A stretch of 13,194 nucleotides of DNA from Bacteroidales bacterium. GTDB taxonomy: Bacteria > Bacteroidota > Bacteroidia > Bacteroidales > UBA932. Made by a program: the position numbers and the translations under genes. The notes beneath the pieces were generated by a model. That model was not told the DNA's origin. It searched no databases and worked only from the letters and a program-made list of their open reading frames with translations. Of this stretch, positions 1 through 7,482 are shown piece after piece; position 1 is the first letter of the stretch, and each line of letters starts with the position of its first letter. The stretch lies in NCBI GenBank assembly GCA_017461285.1, contig JAFTYS010000034.1, forward strand, positions 1 through 13,194. Direction: 5' to 3'.

Positions 1-124
1 GACGATGACCGCCTAGAAATTGCTTTCCACAATCCTTGCATTTATACAATTGCTTGCGGCCTCTCAGGCCATTCCTGACCACTTTTTTGGACCCACAGAA
101 AAAGCATTTTTTTAAGCATATCAA
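1..124 (-). CDS. Zinc-ribbon transposase, N-terminal fragment (cut by window edge)
   Basis: Read on the minus strand, this stretch encodes a classic insertion-sequence zinc ribbon: a CxxC knuckle (Cys codons at 104-106 and 95-97), a basic stretch reading VVRNGLRGRKQLYKC, then a second CxxC (codons 38-40 and 29-31) followed by KQFLGGHR. This is the DNA-binding head of transposases that databases often label 'IS256 family, variant Zn-binding type' in Bacteroidetes; the catalytic part lies left of the window, so the family is not certain. The start is a puzzle. The only nearby ATG (117-119) is in a different frame from the zinc ribbon, because the tract after it has seven A; with six A it would read MLKKC directly into the ribbon. 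An in-frame TTG (122-124) could serve instead and is used here. The element could therefore be intact with a TTG start, use slippage, or be a decayed copy. Confidence 0.55.
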   Translation of the reverse strand, partial: MICLKKCFFCGSKKVVRNGLRGRKQLYKCKDCGKQFLGGHR

Positions 125-135
125 TGATAATCTTT

Positions 136-144
136 GCAAATGTA
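136..144 (-). promoter_or_regulatory. Bacteroides-type -7 promoter box upstream of transposase
   Basis: The minus strand reads TACATTTGC, a full match to the Bacteroidetes -7 consensus TAnnTTTGY. A TTG lies about 17 nt further upstream, near but a little short of the usual -33 spacing. Transcription would begin around 130, giving only about 10 nt of leader before the transposase start. The flanking bases, TTTTCTTACATTTGCAA, closely resemble those of the xylB and GH95 promoter candidates. The match is seen; promoter activity is inferred. Confidence 0.45.
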
Positions 145-181
145 AGAAAATCAGTTGATTACAAGGATTTCATCCTACAAA

Positions 182-364
182 ATGTCCACCCCGCCAAATT
201 CTGAGTTTCGTGACAGCGCTTCAATAAGGAGTGCGCTGGCTGATACTTCACAATTTATATTCAAAAGGTTGCAAAAGCGGGCGCGTCTGGCGGGTTCGGA
301 GCGAGATTTGCAGGCTGGGAGGGTTTCGAGACAGATAGAAATTCTTAAAGGCCGTTCGAATTGA
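182..364 (+). CDS. Doubtful small hypothetical ORF before cardiolipin synthase
   Basis: An ATG-started frame of 60 codons (an in-frame TTG at 155 would make it 69) ends with a TGA at 362-364 that overlaps the TTG start of the next gene, the pattern seen in translationally coupled gene pairs. The product is short, basic and polar (R/K/S/Q rich), with no signal peptide, membrane segment or motif that I recognise. The second half (about 275-330) is richer in G+C than the AT-rich bases before it. I saw no tRNA fold or other gene on either strand between 145 and 360. It may simply be leader DNA of the cls gene that happens to be open. Confidence 0.22.
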   Translation: MSTPPNSEFRDSASIRSALADTSQFIFKRLQKRARLAGSERDLQAGRVSRQIEILKGRSN

Positions 365-1767
365 CATTAAAGCACTTATTCATCCTGACTATCATCATCG
401 GAACAATCCTGGTGATAATCTTCGAGAACAGGAATCCGGTCAAGACCATTGCATGGTGCATGGTGCTGACATTCATGCCTGTGCTCGGACTGCTCCTGTA
501 TATAGTCTTCGGAATGGACAACAGGCAAAGGAGACAGATAAAGGACGAGGACCTGAAACGCCTGAAGGCAATCACAGAGACAAGACAGAGCGACAATATC
601 GCTTCTGAAACGCCCGTTCAGTATGAGAAACTGGCTTGCATGCTCCGCAATATGAACCATGCATATCCTATGGAGGGCAACAATGTCGAGATCATGACTG
701 ACTTCCGCACCATGTCGGACAGGCTTGTCGCAGACATTGAAAGTGCACGGCACCATATCAACATGCTTTTCTTCAAGTTCGAAGATGATGCTGCAGGAAG
801 GAGGATAGCAGACGCCTTGATAAGGAAAGCGGAAGAAGGCGTTCAGGTAAGGCTCATATATGACGAAGCAGGCAATCTCATGGTTCCGAGGAAGTTCTAC
901 AGAAAACTCCGCAGGCACGGCATTCAGGTAAGAGGATTCATCAGGATATTCCTGCCTATTCTTTCACGTGATTACAATTCCCGCAACCACCGCAAGGTCG
1001 TCGTGATAGACGGCAAAACCGGATATATGGGAGGAATGAACATCGCCCAAAGATACGCGGATGGATTGAAATGGGGAATTTGGAGGGACACTCATATAAG
1101 AATCACAGGACCGGCGGTATCCGAATTGCAGACTTCATTCCTGACAGACTGGAAATTCACGAAAGGTGACGATCCGGATCTGGACGCCATGTACCCATAC
1201 AATCCCCCATGCGGGAACACGCTTATGCAGATCGTGACCGGAGGGTCGATGGACAAGTGGAATGTGATGATGCAGGCATATATGACAGCAATCGCATCAG
1301 CGAAAAGTCATGCATACCTGCAGTCGCCGTATTTCATACCGCCGGAGCCCATCATGAAGGCGCTTCAGAATGCCGCACTCGGTGGCGTGGATGTCAGAGT
1401 GATGATTCCATATCGTGGAGACAAGGGAATCCTTCCTCCGTGGGCTTCCCGATCATACATCAAGGAGGCTTTGAACGCCGGAATAAAGATATATCTGTAC
1501 AGAAAAGGCTACATGCACGCTAAGACGATGACCATTGATGACAGCTTAGTGACAATCGGCTCTACAAACATCGACTTCCGAGGGTTCGAGCAGGACTTCG
1601 AGATCAATGCCTTCATGTATGATGATGATCTGGCAAGAAGACAGCGCGAGATATTTCTCGAGGATCAGAAGGATGCTGAACTGATAGACGCGATGGAATG
1701 GGAGAAGCGTCCGCTTGTAGAGAAAGCGAAGGAATCGGTTGCCAGGATATTCTCACAAGTGCTTTAG
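361..1767 (+). CDS. cls: Cardiolipin synthase (phospholipase D family)
   Basis: Inner-membrane enzyme that joins two phosphatidylglycerol molecules into cardiolipin and releases glycerol. The 468-residue product has the standard layout: two N-terminal membrane segments (about residues 5-22 and 30-51) separated by the NRNPVKTIAW linker typical of the family, a charged cytoplasmic linker, then two phospholipase D domains. Both HKD motifs are complete: H210-K212-D217 in HRKVVVID followed by GGMN, and H386-K388-D393 in HAKTMTID followed by GSTN. The start is the TTG at 361: an in-frame TAA lies at 346-348 and the next in-frame ATG would delete the first membrane segment. It is the only convincing plus-strand gene in the window and converges on the DUF4252-like gene with 5 nt between the stop codons and no terminator hairpin there. 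It has no evident link to sugar use. Confidence 0.93.
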   Translation: MTLKHLFILTIIIGTILVIIFENRNPVKTIAWCMVLTFMPVLGLLLYIVFGMDNRQRRQIKDEDLKRLKAITETRQSDNIASETPVQYEKLACMLRNMNHAYPMEGNNVEIMTDFRTMSDRLVADIESARHHINMLFFKFEDDAAGRRIADALIRKAEEGVQVRLIYDEAGNLMVPRKFYRKLRRHGIQVRGFIRIFLPILSRDYNSRNHRKVVVIDGKTGYMGGMNIAQRYADGLKWGIWRDTHIRITGPAVSELQTSFLTDWKFTKGDDPDLDAMYPYNPPCGNTLMQIVTGGSMDKWNVMMQAYMTAIASAKSHAYLQSPYFIPPEPIMKALQNAALGGVDVRVMIPYRGDKGILPPWASRSYIKEALNAGIKIYLYRKGYMHAKTMTIDDSLVTIGSTNIDFRGFEQDFEINAFMYDDDLARRQREIFLEDQKDAELIDAMEWEKRPLVEKAKESVARIFSQVL

Positions 1768-1772
1768 CCCGA

Positions 1773-2234
1773 TCATTTACTATCCAGCGCCAGCAGTTCC
1801 TGGGCGGTGAAATGGCCGAAGAGGCTGTTCAGGGAGTAGATCTCGGGATTGTAGATGACCAGTTCATCTATGGTATCCGGCCCCGTATAATGGACAAACA
1901 CTTCCACTTCACCATCCTTTGACGGCTGTCTGCCATAGTAGTCGTACTGTTTCAGGGCTTCATTGAGATCTGACACGAAACGGAGACGTTCTGCCTGCGA
2001 TGTCCCTTCCATCTTCAAGACATAAAGCTGGTCCACATCAGAAGCCACTGGAGCCACCTGGGTCGATTTGAGCAGGTTGCGGGCCAGGGTCATCTTCAGA
2101 CCCTGTGCTATGAAGTTACGCGCACCGCTTGCATCTTCATATTTCAATATCACTTTCTCCACAGGGGTCTGGGCAGAAAGGAATGCGGCGGAAACCGTCA
2201 TCGCCGCAATTATCAGCAACAAATTCCTGAACAT
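1773..2234 (-). CDS. DUF4252-like small secreted protein
   Basis: A protein of about 153 residues beginning MFRNLLLIIAAM and ending its signal peptide near SAQ, so it is probably exported to the periplasm or cell envelope by signal peptidase I. After the signal peptide come a KYEDASGARNFIAQGLKMTL segment and alternating hydrophobic strands that resemble the Bacteroidetes DUF4252 family, whose function is unknown; the family assignment is by pattern and is moderate. I chose the ATG at 2232-2234 because it sits directly in front of a clean signal peptide. A longer frame from 2282 would translate through the terminator hairpin and put charged residues before the signal peptide. It lies 69 nt downstream of xylE but is separated by the terminator, so it is probably not part of the xylose operon. 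I see no clear promoter of its own. Confidence 0.7.
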   Translation of the reverse strand: MFRNLLLIIAAMTVSAAFLSAQTPVEKVILKYEDASGARNFIAQGLKMTLARNLLKSTQVAPVASDVDQLYVLKMEGTSQAERLRFVSDLNEALKQYDYYGRQPSKDGEVEVFVHYTGPDTIDELVIYNPEIYSLNSLFGHFTAQELLALDSK

Positions 2235-2270
2235 AAAAAATCCCGGCTGCCGATATGACCGCAGCCGGGA
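2235..2270 (-). terminator. Intrinsic terminator of the xylose operon
   Basis: Perfect 10-bp inverted repeat, TCCCGGCTGC (2241-2250) and its complement (2261-2270), with a 10-nt loop. On the minus strand the stem is followed at once by six T (2235-2240), the textbook intrinsic terminator, placed 34 nt after the xylE stop. On the plus strand the stem is followed only by a mixed T-rich tract, so it works best in the minus direction. The T-run directly touches the ATG of the DUF4252-like gene. Confidence 0.85.
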
Positions 2271-2303
2271 CTTTATTTTCATTTATCGTACCGAAGCAGG
2301 ATT

Positions 2304-3788
2304 CTACTTCTCCTTCTTCCAAAGTTTTGACATGTCTTCGAGGGTCTTGCCCTTTGTTTCAGGTACAAGCCTCCATACGAATACAGCGGCAAGGATGCAG
2401 ATCACGCCATACAGACCGTATGTGAACGCATGTCCGAAGTTCTCGCCCATCGAGCCGAGGCTCATGTTGTACATTGGGAGGAATGTTGATGAAACGATGA
2501 AGTTGAAGATCCACTGGAAGGCGACAGCGATGGCAACCGCAGCACCACGGATGGTGTTAGGGAAGATCTCTGAAATGAGAACCCAGCAGATTGGACCCCA
2601 GCTGAACATGAATGAGGCGCTGTAGACCATGATGCTGATTACAGCGACAACAGGAGGAAGCGCAGCGGAAACGCTCGTAACAGCCACACCTGCAGCTCCT
2701 ACGGCCATTCCGAGAGAGCCTACGATAAGCAGAGGCTTACGTCCGATCTTCTCTACCGTAAAGATGGCCACGAGGGTGAATGTTATGTTCACGATACCCA
2801 TGAGAACGGTCTGCATCATAGGGTTGCCCATTCCGAGCGACTCGAATATGCGAGGCGCGAAATAAAGCACTGCATTGATGCCGACAGCCTGCTGGAATAC
2901 GCTGAGCATGATGCCAACGAAGATCACAAGCCAGCCGTATGTGAAGAGCTTCTCTGTCTTTTCTGTAACGGTAGCCTTGATGTCAGCGAGAATCTCCTGT
3001 GCCTTGCCTCTTCCGTTGATCTTTGCAAGGATATCAAGAGCCTGCTCGTCCTTGCCCGTCATGGCAAGATAGCGAGGAGTCTCAGGAACAAGGAAAAGAA
3101 GCACAGTGAAGAGTCCTGCAGGAACTGCCTCGCTGACGAACATGTATCTCCATCCTGTAGAGATCATCCATTCTGCCTCACCAGGATTCATGATCTGGTT
3201 GATTCCTTCTGCCATCTTCTGGATCACAGGAGCGATATGGTCACCCAGGATAAGGAAGTTCACGAAGTAAACGACCAGCTGTCCGAAGATGATCGCGAAC
3301 TGGTTCCATGAAACGAGGGTACCTCTCAGGTTGCTTGGAGCGACCTCTGCGATATACATAGGGCAGATAGCAGAAGCAAGTCCGACTCCCACTCCACCGA
3401 GAACGCGGTAGAGATTGAAGGCAATCAGAAGAGAGAATGTAGGTTCACCCTTGGGGAAGAAGAGGAATTCAGGATCGTATGAGCCGAGAGCTGAAAGGAA
3501 GAAGAACACACCCGCCATTATGAGTGATTTCTTACGTCCCATCCTCGAAGCGCACATACCTGAAATACCTGCACCGATGATGCATCCCAGAAGGGCACTT
3601 GACGATGTTATGCCATGGAGGAAGTCAGTATAGACGAAGTCCTTGGCACCCATGAAGAATGCCTGAAGGCCTTTCTCCGCTCCGGATATGACAGCGGTGT
3701 CATATCCGAAAAGGAGACCTCCTATAACAGCGACAAGGACTATCGAAAACAGATAGCCCTTGCTGCCTTTGTCATTTGACTGAGTCAT
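2304..3788 (-). CDS. xylE: D-xylose:H+ symporter (MFS sugar porter)
   Basis: Inner-membrane proton-coupled sugar importer of the XylE/GLUT type, 494 residues, twelve predicted membrane segments. Family signatures are all present: GYDTAVISG in TM1 with the proton-coupling Asp (D30), RMGRKK in the 2-3 loop, PETPRYL after TM6, QQAVGIN in TM7 (Q299, Q300, N305), EKIGRKP in the 8-9 loop, and PETKGKTLE after TM12. These, plus Q163 and W402 (in GPICWVLISEIFP), correspond to the xylose-contacting residues of E. coli XylE (Q168, Q288, Q289, N294, W392), so xylose is the likely substrate. A slightly long extracellular insert (about residues 183-208) is typical of Bacteroidetes members. The ATG at 3786-3788 shares one base with the xylA stop (TAATG), pointing to translational coupling; an in-frame TTG six bases earlier is less likely. 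Last gene of the operon. Confidence 0.93.
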   Translation of the reverse strand: MTQSNDKGSKGYLFSIVLVAVIGGLLFGYDTAVISGAEKGLQAFFMGAKDFVYTDFLHGITSSSALLGCIIGAGISGMCASRMGRKKSLIMAGVFFFLSALGSYDPEFLFFPKGEPTFSLLIAFNLYRVLGGVGVGLASAICPMYIAEVAPSNLRGTLVSWNQFAIIFGQLVVYFVNFLILGDHIAPVIQKMAEGINQIMNPGEAEWMISTGWRYMFVSEAVPAGLFTVLLFLVPETPRYLAMTGKDEQALDILAKINGRGKAQEILADIKATVTEKTEKLFTYGWLVIFVGIMLSVFQQAVGINAVLYFAPRIFESLGMGNPMMQTVLMGIVNITFTLVAIFTVEKIGRKPLLIVGSLGMAVGAAGVAVTSVSAALPPVVAVISIMVYSASFMFSWGPICWVLISEIFPNTIRGAAVAIAVAFQWIFNFIVSSTFLPMYNMSLGSMGENFGHAFTYGLYGVICILAAVFVWRLVPETKGKTLEDMSKLWKKEK

Positions 3789-5104
3789 TAGCAATACATG
3801 TTGAGGATTGCCTCGTAGAGCTCCTGCTTTCCAGAAGTCTGCTTAGGCTCGTCAACTTCCTTACCGTAAGCGTAAACGTCCTCGAGAGTCAGCTTGCCCT
3901 CTTCGAACTCCTTACCCTTGCCAGCGTCGAATGATGCATAGCGGTCAGCGAGCATCTTCTTGTATGGGCTCTCCTCGAGAAGAGCGGCTGCGCTCTCAAG
4001 AGCACGTGCCATTGCGTCCATACCTGCGATGTGTGCGATGAAGATGTCCTCAAGGTCAGTAGAGTTACGACGGGTCTTTGCGTCGAAGTTAGTACCACCG
4101 TTTCCGAGTCCGCCGCCACGGATGATCTGCATCATTGCCTGAGTGAGCTCGTAGTTGTCGATAGGGAACTGGTCAGTATCCCAACCGTTCTGGTAGTCAC
4201 CGCGGTTAGCGTCGATAGAACCGAGCATGTCGTTGTCAACTGCAACTGCAAGCTCGTGCTCGAATGTGTGACCTGCGAGAGTAGCGTGGTTGACCTCGAT
4301 GTTCACCTTGAAGTCCTTCTCAAGACCGTGTGCCTTAAGGAAGCCGATAACAGTCTCTGTGTCAACATCGTACTGGTGCTTTGAAGGCTCCATTGGCTTA
4401 GGCTCGATGAGGAATGTTCCTGTGAAGCCCTTTGAACGTGCGTAGTCACGAGCGAGGGTAAGCATCATTGCGAGGTGCTCCTTCTCTCTCTTCTGGTCTG
4501 TGTTGAGAAGGCTCATGTAACCCTCACGACCACCCCAGAACACATAGTTTGTACCGCCGAGCTCGATAGTAGCGTCGATAGCGTTCTTGATCTGAACGGC
4601 AGCGCGAGCTACAACGTCGAAATCAGGGTTTGTAGCAGCACCGTTCATGTAACGCTTGTTGCCGAACACGTTTGCTGTTCCCCAAAGAAGCTTGATACCG
4701 GTCTCAGCCTGCTTCTCCTTAAGGTAAGCTACAACCTCCTTAAGGTTAGCCTCGTACTCCTCAACGTTTGCACCCTCAGAAACGAGGTCAACATCGTGGA
4801 AGCAGTAGTACTCGATACCCATCTTCTGCATAAACTCGAATCCTGCGTCTACCTTATCCTTTGCAGCCTGTACAGGGCATGCAGCACCGTTCCATGGGAA
4901 TGTCTTTGTTCCGCCGCCGAACTGGTCACCGCCCTCAGCGCAGAGTGTGTGCCACCAAGCCATAGCGAACTTGAGCCACTCGCTCATCTTCTTGCCAAGG
5001 ATCACCTTGTTTGCGTCATAGTAACGGAAAGCCATAGGATTCTTGCTCTCCTTTCCTTCGAACTGGATCTTGCCGATACCAGGGAAAAATTCTTTTGTAG
5101 CCAT
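3788..5104 (-). CDS. xylA: Xylose isomerase
   Basis: Cytoplasmic metal-dependent isomerase converting D-xylose to D-xylulose; 438 residues, the length of the long-form (class II) enzymes. All active-site residues known from E. coli XylA can be placed: H103 and D106 in FHDVD, E233 and K235 in LIEPKP, E269 and H272 in EVNH, D297 in DANRGD, D308 and D310 in WDTD, D340 in NFDAKTRR. The family signature VFWGGREGY is also intact. Codon use is unusually uniform (mostly CGT for Arg, AAG for Lys) compared with the AGG-rich neighbouring cls gene, suggesting strong expression. It begins 35 nt after xylB and overlaps xylE by one base, so the three form one transcription unit. The frame ends with NMYC, a usual C-terminus for Bacteroides enzymes. 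Confidence 0.97.
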   Translation of the reverse strand: MATKEFFPGIGKIQFEGKESKNPMAFRYYDANKVILGKKMSEWLKFAMAWWHTLCAEGGDQFGGGTKTFPWNGAACPVQAAKDKVDAGFEFMQKMGIEYYCFHDVDLVSEGANVEEYEANLKEVVAYLKEKQAETGIKLLWGTANVFGNKRYMNGAATNPDFDVVARAAVQIKNAIDATIELGGTNYVFWGGREGYMSLLNTDQKREKEHLAMMLTLARDYARSKGFTGTFLIEPKPMEPSKHQYDVDTETVIGFLKAHGLEKDFKVNIEVNHATLAGHTFEHELAVAVDNDMLGSIDANRGDYQNGWDTDQFPIDNYELTQAMMQIIRGGGLGNGGTNFDAKTRRNSTDLEDIFIAHIAGMDAMARALESAAALLEESPYKKMLADRYASFDAGKGKEFEEGKLTLEDVYAYGKEVDEPKQTSGKQELYEAILNMYC

Positions 5105-5139
5105 AATTTAAGTGAAATAAATAGTGTTAGTTAGTATGA

Positions 5140-6612
5140 TTATAATCTTGATTTCCAAGTTTCGTATGCATCCGCATAAGCCTGTGCGTCAGCAGCAGAA
5201 GGCTCGATGACAGCAAGCTTCTCGAGGGTCGCGAAGGCCTCCTTGTTGTCCTTGTAGAATCCTGCGCCGATACCTGCGCCCTTTGCCGCACCGACAGAAC
5301 CGTCAGTATCATAAAGGTCGATCACTGCGCCTGTAACTCCTGCGAGGGTGTCGCGGAATATAGGGCTGAGGAACATGTTCGCATGGCCTGCGTGGATCTT
5401 GCTCACGTTCATTCCCATCTGCTCCATGACTTCGATTCCGTACTTGAACGAGAACACGATGCCTTCCTGGGCTGCGCGGAGAAGATGTGACTTGTTGTGG
5501 ACATTGAAGTTCACTCCGTGGATCGAAGCTCCGACTTCCTTGTTCTCGAGCATACGCTCTGCGCCATTTCCGAAAGGAAGGATGCTCACGCCTGCGCTGC
5601 CGATAGGAGCCTGCGCTGCAACGTCATTCATGTCTGCATATGAAATGCCTTCAGGAGCGACATTCCTCTTCATCCAAGAGTTGAGGATACCTGTACCGTT
5701 GATGCAGAGAAGGACTCCGAGACGGGTCTGGTCCGCGGTATGGTTTACATGTGCGAAAGTATTCACACGTGACTTAGGGTCATAGTTCACGTCTCCGAGG
5801 ACTCCGTAAACAACACCTGAGGTACCTGCTGTGGAAGCGATTTCACCAGGGTTGAACACGTTGAGCGAGAGAGCGTTGTTAGGCTGGTCGCCGCCGCGGT
5901 ATGTGATAGGAGTGCCTTCTGCAAGACCGAGCTCGGCAGCAGCCTCTGCGCTTACCCTGCCCTGCTCCGAGAATGTAGGACGGATCTCAGGAATGAGCGA
6001 AGAGTCGATTCCGTAATAGTCGAGAAGCATCTTTGAAACGCTGTTCTCCTTGAAGTCCCAGAACATTCCTTCAGAAAGGCCTGAAACGGTGGTGCAGATC
6101 TCGCCGCTGAGCTTCATGGCGATATAGTCGCCCGGAAGCATGATCTTATATATCTTCGCATAGAGTTCAGGTTCATTCTCCTTTACCCAGGCGAGCTTTG
6201 ATGCAGTGAAGTTTCCCGGAGAGTTGAGAAGATGCGAGAGGCAGTTCTCATGTCCGAGGGTATCGAACGCCTTCTGGCCGTATGGAACGGCGCGTGAGTC
6301 ACACCAGATGATCGACGGACGGAGTACATTCATATCCTTGTCTACACATACAAGGCCATGCATCTGGTATGAGATACCGATAGCCTTGATGTCCTTAGGA
6401 TCAGCTCCTGAAGCGGCAAGAATGTCAGCGGTCGCCTGCTTGAGGTATTCCCACCAGGATCCCGGCTCCTGCTCTGCCCATCCCTTCTTTACAGCAATGA
6501 TAGGGGCTTCTGACTTTGGATAAAATGCTGATGCAGCGCACTTTCCGCTTTCTGCATCCACGATGCTCGCCTTTACTGACGAACTTCCGATATCGTAACC
6601 TAATAGATACAT
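5140..6612 (-). CDS. xylB: Xylulokinase (FGGY family)
   Basis: Cytoplasmic kinase that phosphorylates D-xylulose to xylulose 5-phosphate for the pentose phosphate pathway. The 490-residue product begins with the phosphate-1 loop YDIGSSSVKASIVD, has the substrate-binding MHG triad at residues 84-86, and carries the general base D242 in RGGDQPNNAL followed by the ATP-binding AGTSGV segment (about 262-267). The glycine-rich C-terminal signature SVGAAKGAGIGAG is complete. MHG and the flanking sequence favour xylulose over glycerol or ribulose, and its position directly before xylA agrees. The start codon follows a 129-nt intergenic region holding a promoter-like box and repeats that may be operators. 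The gene is complete. Confidence 0.95.
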   Translation of the reverse strand: MYLLGYDIGSSSVKASIVDAESGKCAASAFYPKSEAPIIAVKKGWAEQEPGSWWEYLKQATADILAASGADPKDIKAIGISYQMHGLVCVDKDMNVLRPSIIWCDSRAVPYGQKAFDTLGHENCLSHLLNSPGNFTASKLAWVKENEPELYAKIYKIMLPGDYIAMKLSGEICTTVSGLSEGMFWDFKENSVSKMLLDYYGIDSSLIPEIRPTFSEQGRVSAEAAAELGLAEGTPITYRGGDQPNNALSLNVFNPGEIASTAGTSGVVYGVLGDVNYDPKSRVNTFAHVNHTADQTRLGVLLCINGTGILNSWMKRNVAPEGISYADMNDVAAQAPIGSAGVSILPFGNGAERMLENKEVGASIHGVNFNVHNKSHLLRAAQEGIVFSFKYGIEVMEQMGMNVSKIHAGHANMFLSPIFRDTLAGVTGAVIDLYDTDGSVGAAKGAGIGAGFYKDNKEAFATLEKLAVIEPSAADAQAYADAYETWKSRL

Positions 6613-6645
6613 GTTGTTAGTTTTAGTGATTCTTAATATATCAAT

Positions 6646-6654
6646 GCAAATTTA
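6646..6654 (-). promoter_or_regulatory. Promoter -7 box for xylB-xylA-xylE
   Basis: The minus strand reads TAAATTTGC, a full match to the Bacteroidetes -7 consensus TAnnTTTGY, in the sequence TTTTCTTAAATTTGCA. No good -33 TTTG is seen at the normal spacing (the bases there are GTTTTC), which suits a promoter that needs an activator. Transcription would start near 6640, leaving a leader of about 28 nt to the xylB ATG. The box lets xylBAE be expressed separately from the upstream glycosidase genes. Confidence 0.5.
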
Positions 6655-6679
6655 AGAAAAGATGCAATAGATTGAAAAC

Positions 6680-6734
6680 TTTGTACCAAAAATACGTTAA
6701 GTCACAACACTACTACCTGACAACCAACACGTTA
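6680..6734 (-). promoter_or_regulatory. Candidate operator region for the Nudix regulator
   Basis: Upstream of the xylB promoter box lie two kinds of repeats. A small inverted repeat, TTTGTACCAAA (6680-6690), covers roughly -40 to -50 from the predicted start. A direct repeat AAYACGTTA occurs at 6691-6699 and 6726-6734, 35 bp apart, a little over three helical turns. None of these is coding: the regulator gene ends at 6742 and xylB begins at 6612. Their position between the regulator gene and its presumed target makes them plausible binding sites, but I know of no motif for this regulator that I can match with certainty. Confidence 0.35.
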
Positions 6735-6741
6735 CAGCATC

Positions 6742-7479
6742 CTAAACCGTAAAGAATTTTACGACATCCAGCTTCTTCTTTCCAATTGCAGCCTTGTTTA
6801 CAGAGTACAGTCGCGCAGGCTTGTGGTTTACATTCTTCTCTATCTCCCCCGTTTCGACCAGGATACCGGAAGCGAAAAGCTTCTTGCGGAAGTTGCGGTT
6901 GTCGATCTCGATGCCGAAGACGGCTTCGAGAAGATTCTGGAGCTGTCGCACAGTAAACTTCCTGGGCAGGAGCTGGAAGGCGATCGGCGACCAGAGGATA
7001 TCCTTCTGCAGGACCGTAAGGGCATCGGAAAGGATGTCCATATGGTCCATGATCAGGTTATGGATATCGTCGACATTCATCCACACCGCGCCCTGCGACC
7101 TTGTGTAGTTCATCATACCTTTGTCCAGTTTGACGAGAGCATAATAACCTACGGTAACGACCCTGACCGTATGGATCCCATGATACTTCCCTATCCAATC
7201 GAGTTCAGACTCGTCGACTCGCTTGGGATCGGAAAAGATTGTCGTCTGCTTGAGGTAGATGTCCTTGAGTCCGGTACTGCCGGCAAGCACCCTGGCTGCC
7301 GCTTCCGGAAGGGTCTCGTTCTCCCTGATCATGGCACCAGGCAGCTTGAGCTCCTTGTCATGGTACAGAGGGTCCGCGGTACGCCTCCTGACAAGCAGCA
7401 CCTTAATATTGACTCCGTCAAATCCGAAGATCACGCAATCTACGGAAATGGCGGAGTTTGTCTGTACGTTCGGGTTCAT
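6742..7479 (-). CDS. xylR: Nudix-family transcriptional regulator, XylR-like
   Basis: A 245-residue regulator of the NrtR/AraR-like architecture: an N-terminal Nudix-fold ligand domain (about residues 10-150) and a C-terminal winged helix (about 165-228, with LPRKFTVRQLQNLLEAVFG and NFRKKLFASGILVETG). The Nudix box (about 49-71) is degenerate. E55 and R63 remain, but the catalytic REUxEE core reads R63-V-L-A-G-S, so the metal-binding glutamates are lost; the domain should bind a ligand, not hydrolyse a nucleotide. In Bacteroides, regulators of this family control arabinose and xylose genes, and the order regulator-xylB-xylA-xylE is the arrangement I recall for B. thetaiotaomicron. Here the gene starts 3 nt after the GH95 stop, so it is probably cotranscribed with the glycosidases. 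Whether it activates or represses is not shown; the ligand is inferred to be xylose or a derivative. Confidence 0.82.
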   Translation of the reverse strand: MNPNVQTNSAISVDCVIFGFDGVNIKVLLVRRRTADPLYHDKELKLPGAMIRENETLPEAAARVLAGSTGLKDIYLKQTTIFSDPKRVDESELDWIGKYHGIHTVRVVTVGYYALVKLDKGMMNYTRSQGAVWMNVDDIHNLIMDHMDILSDALTVLQKDILWSPIAFQLLPRKFTVRQLQNLLEAVFGIEIDNRNFRKKLFASGILVETGEIEKNVNHKPARLYSVNKAAIGKKKLDVVKFFTV

Positions 7480-7482
7480 TTC

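Noticed and set aside
145..360. Possible tRNA or other structured RNA in the gap before cls
   Set aside because: A GGTTCGG-like T-loop string caught the eye, but no acceptor stem, anticodon arm or CCA-side pairing could be built on either strand.
376..918. Minus-strand open frame of 180 codons opposite cls
   Set aside because: Antisense to the complete cardiolipin synthase gene; no signal, motif or plausible start context.
4475..5134. Plus-strand open frame of 219 codons opposite xylA
   Set aside because: xylA is certain with all active-site residues; the antisense frame is Leu/Val/Ser-rich low-information sequence produced by the strong codon bias of xylA.
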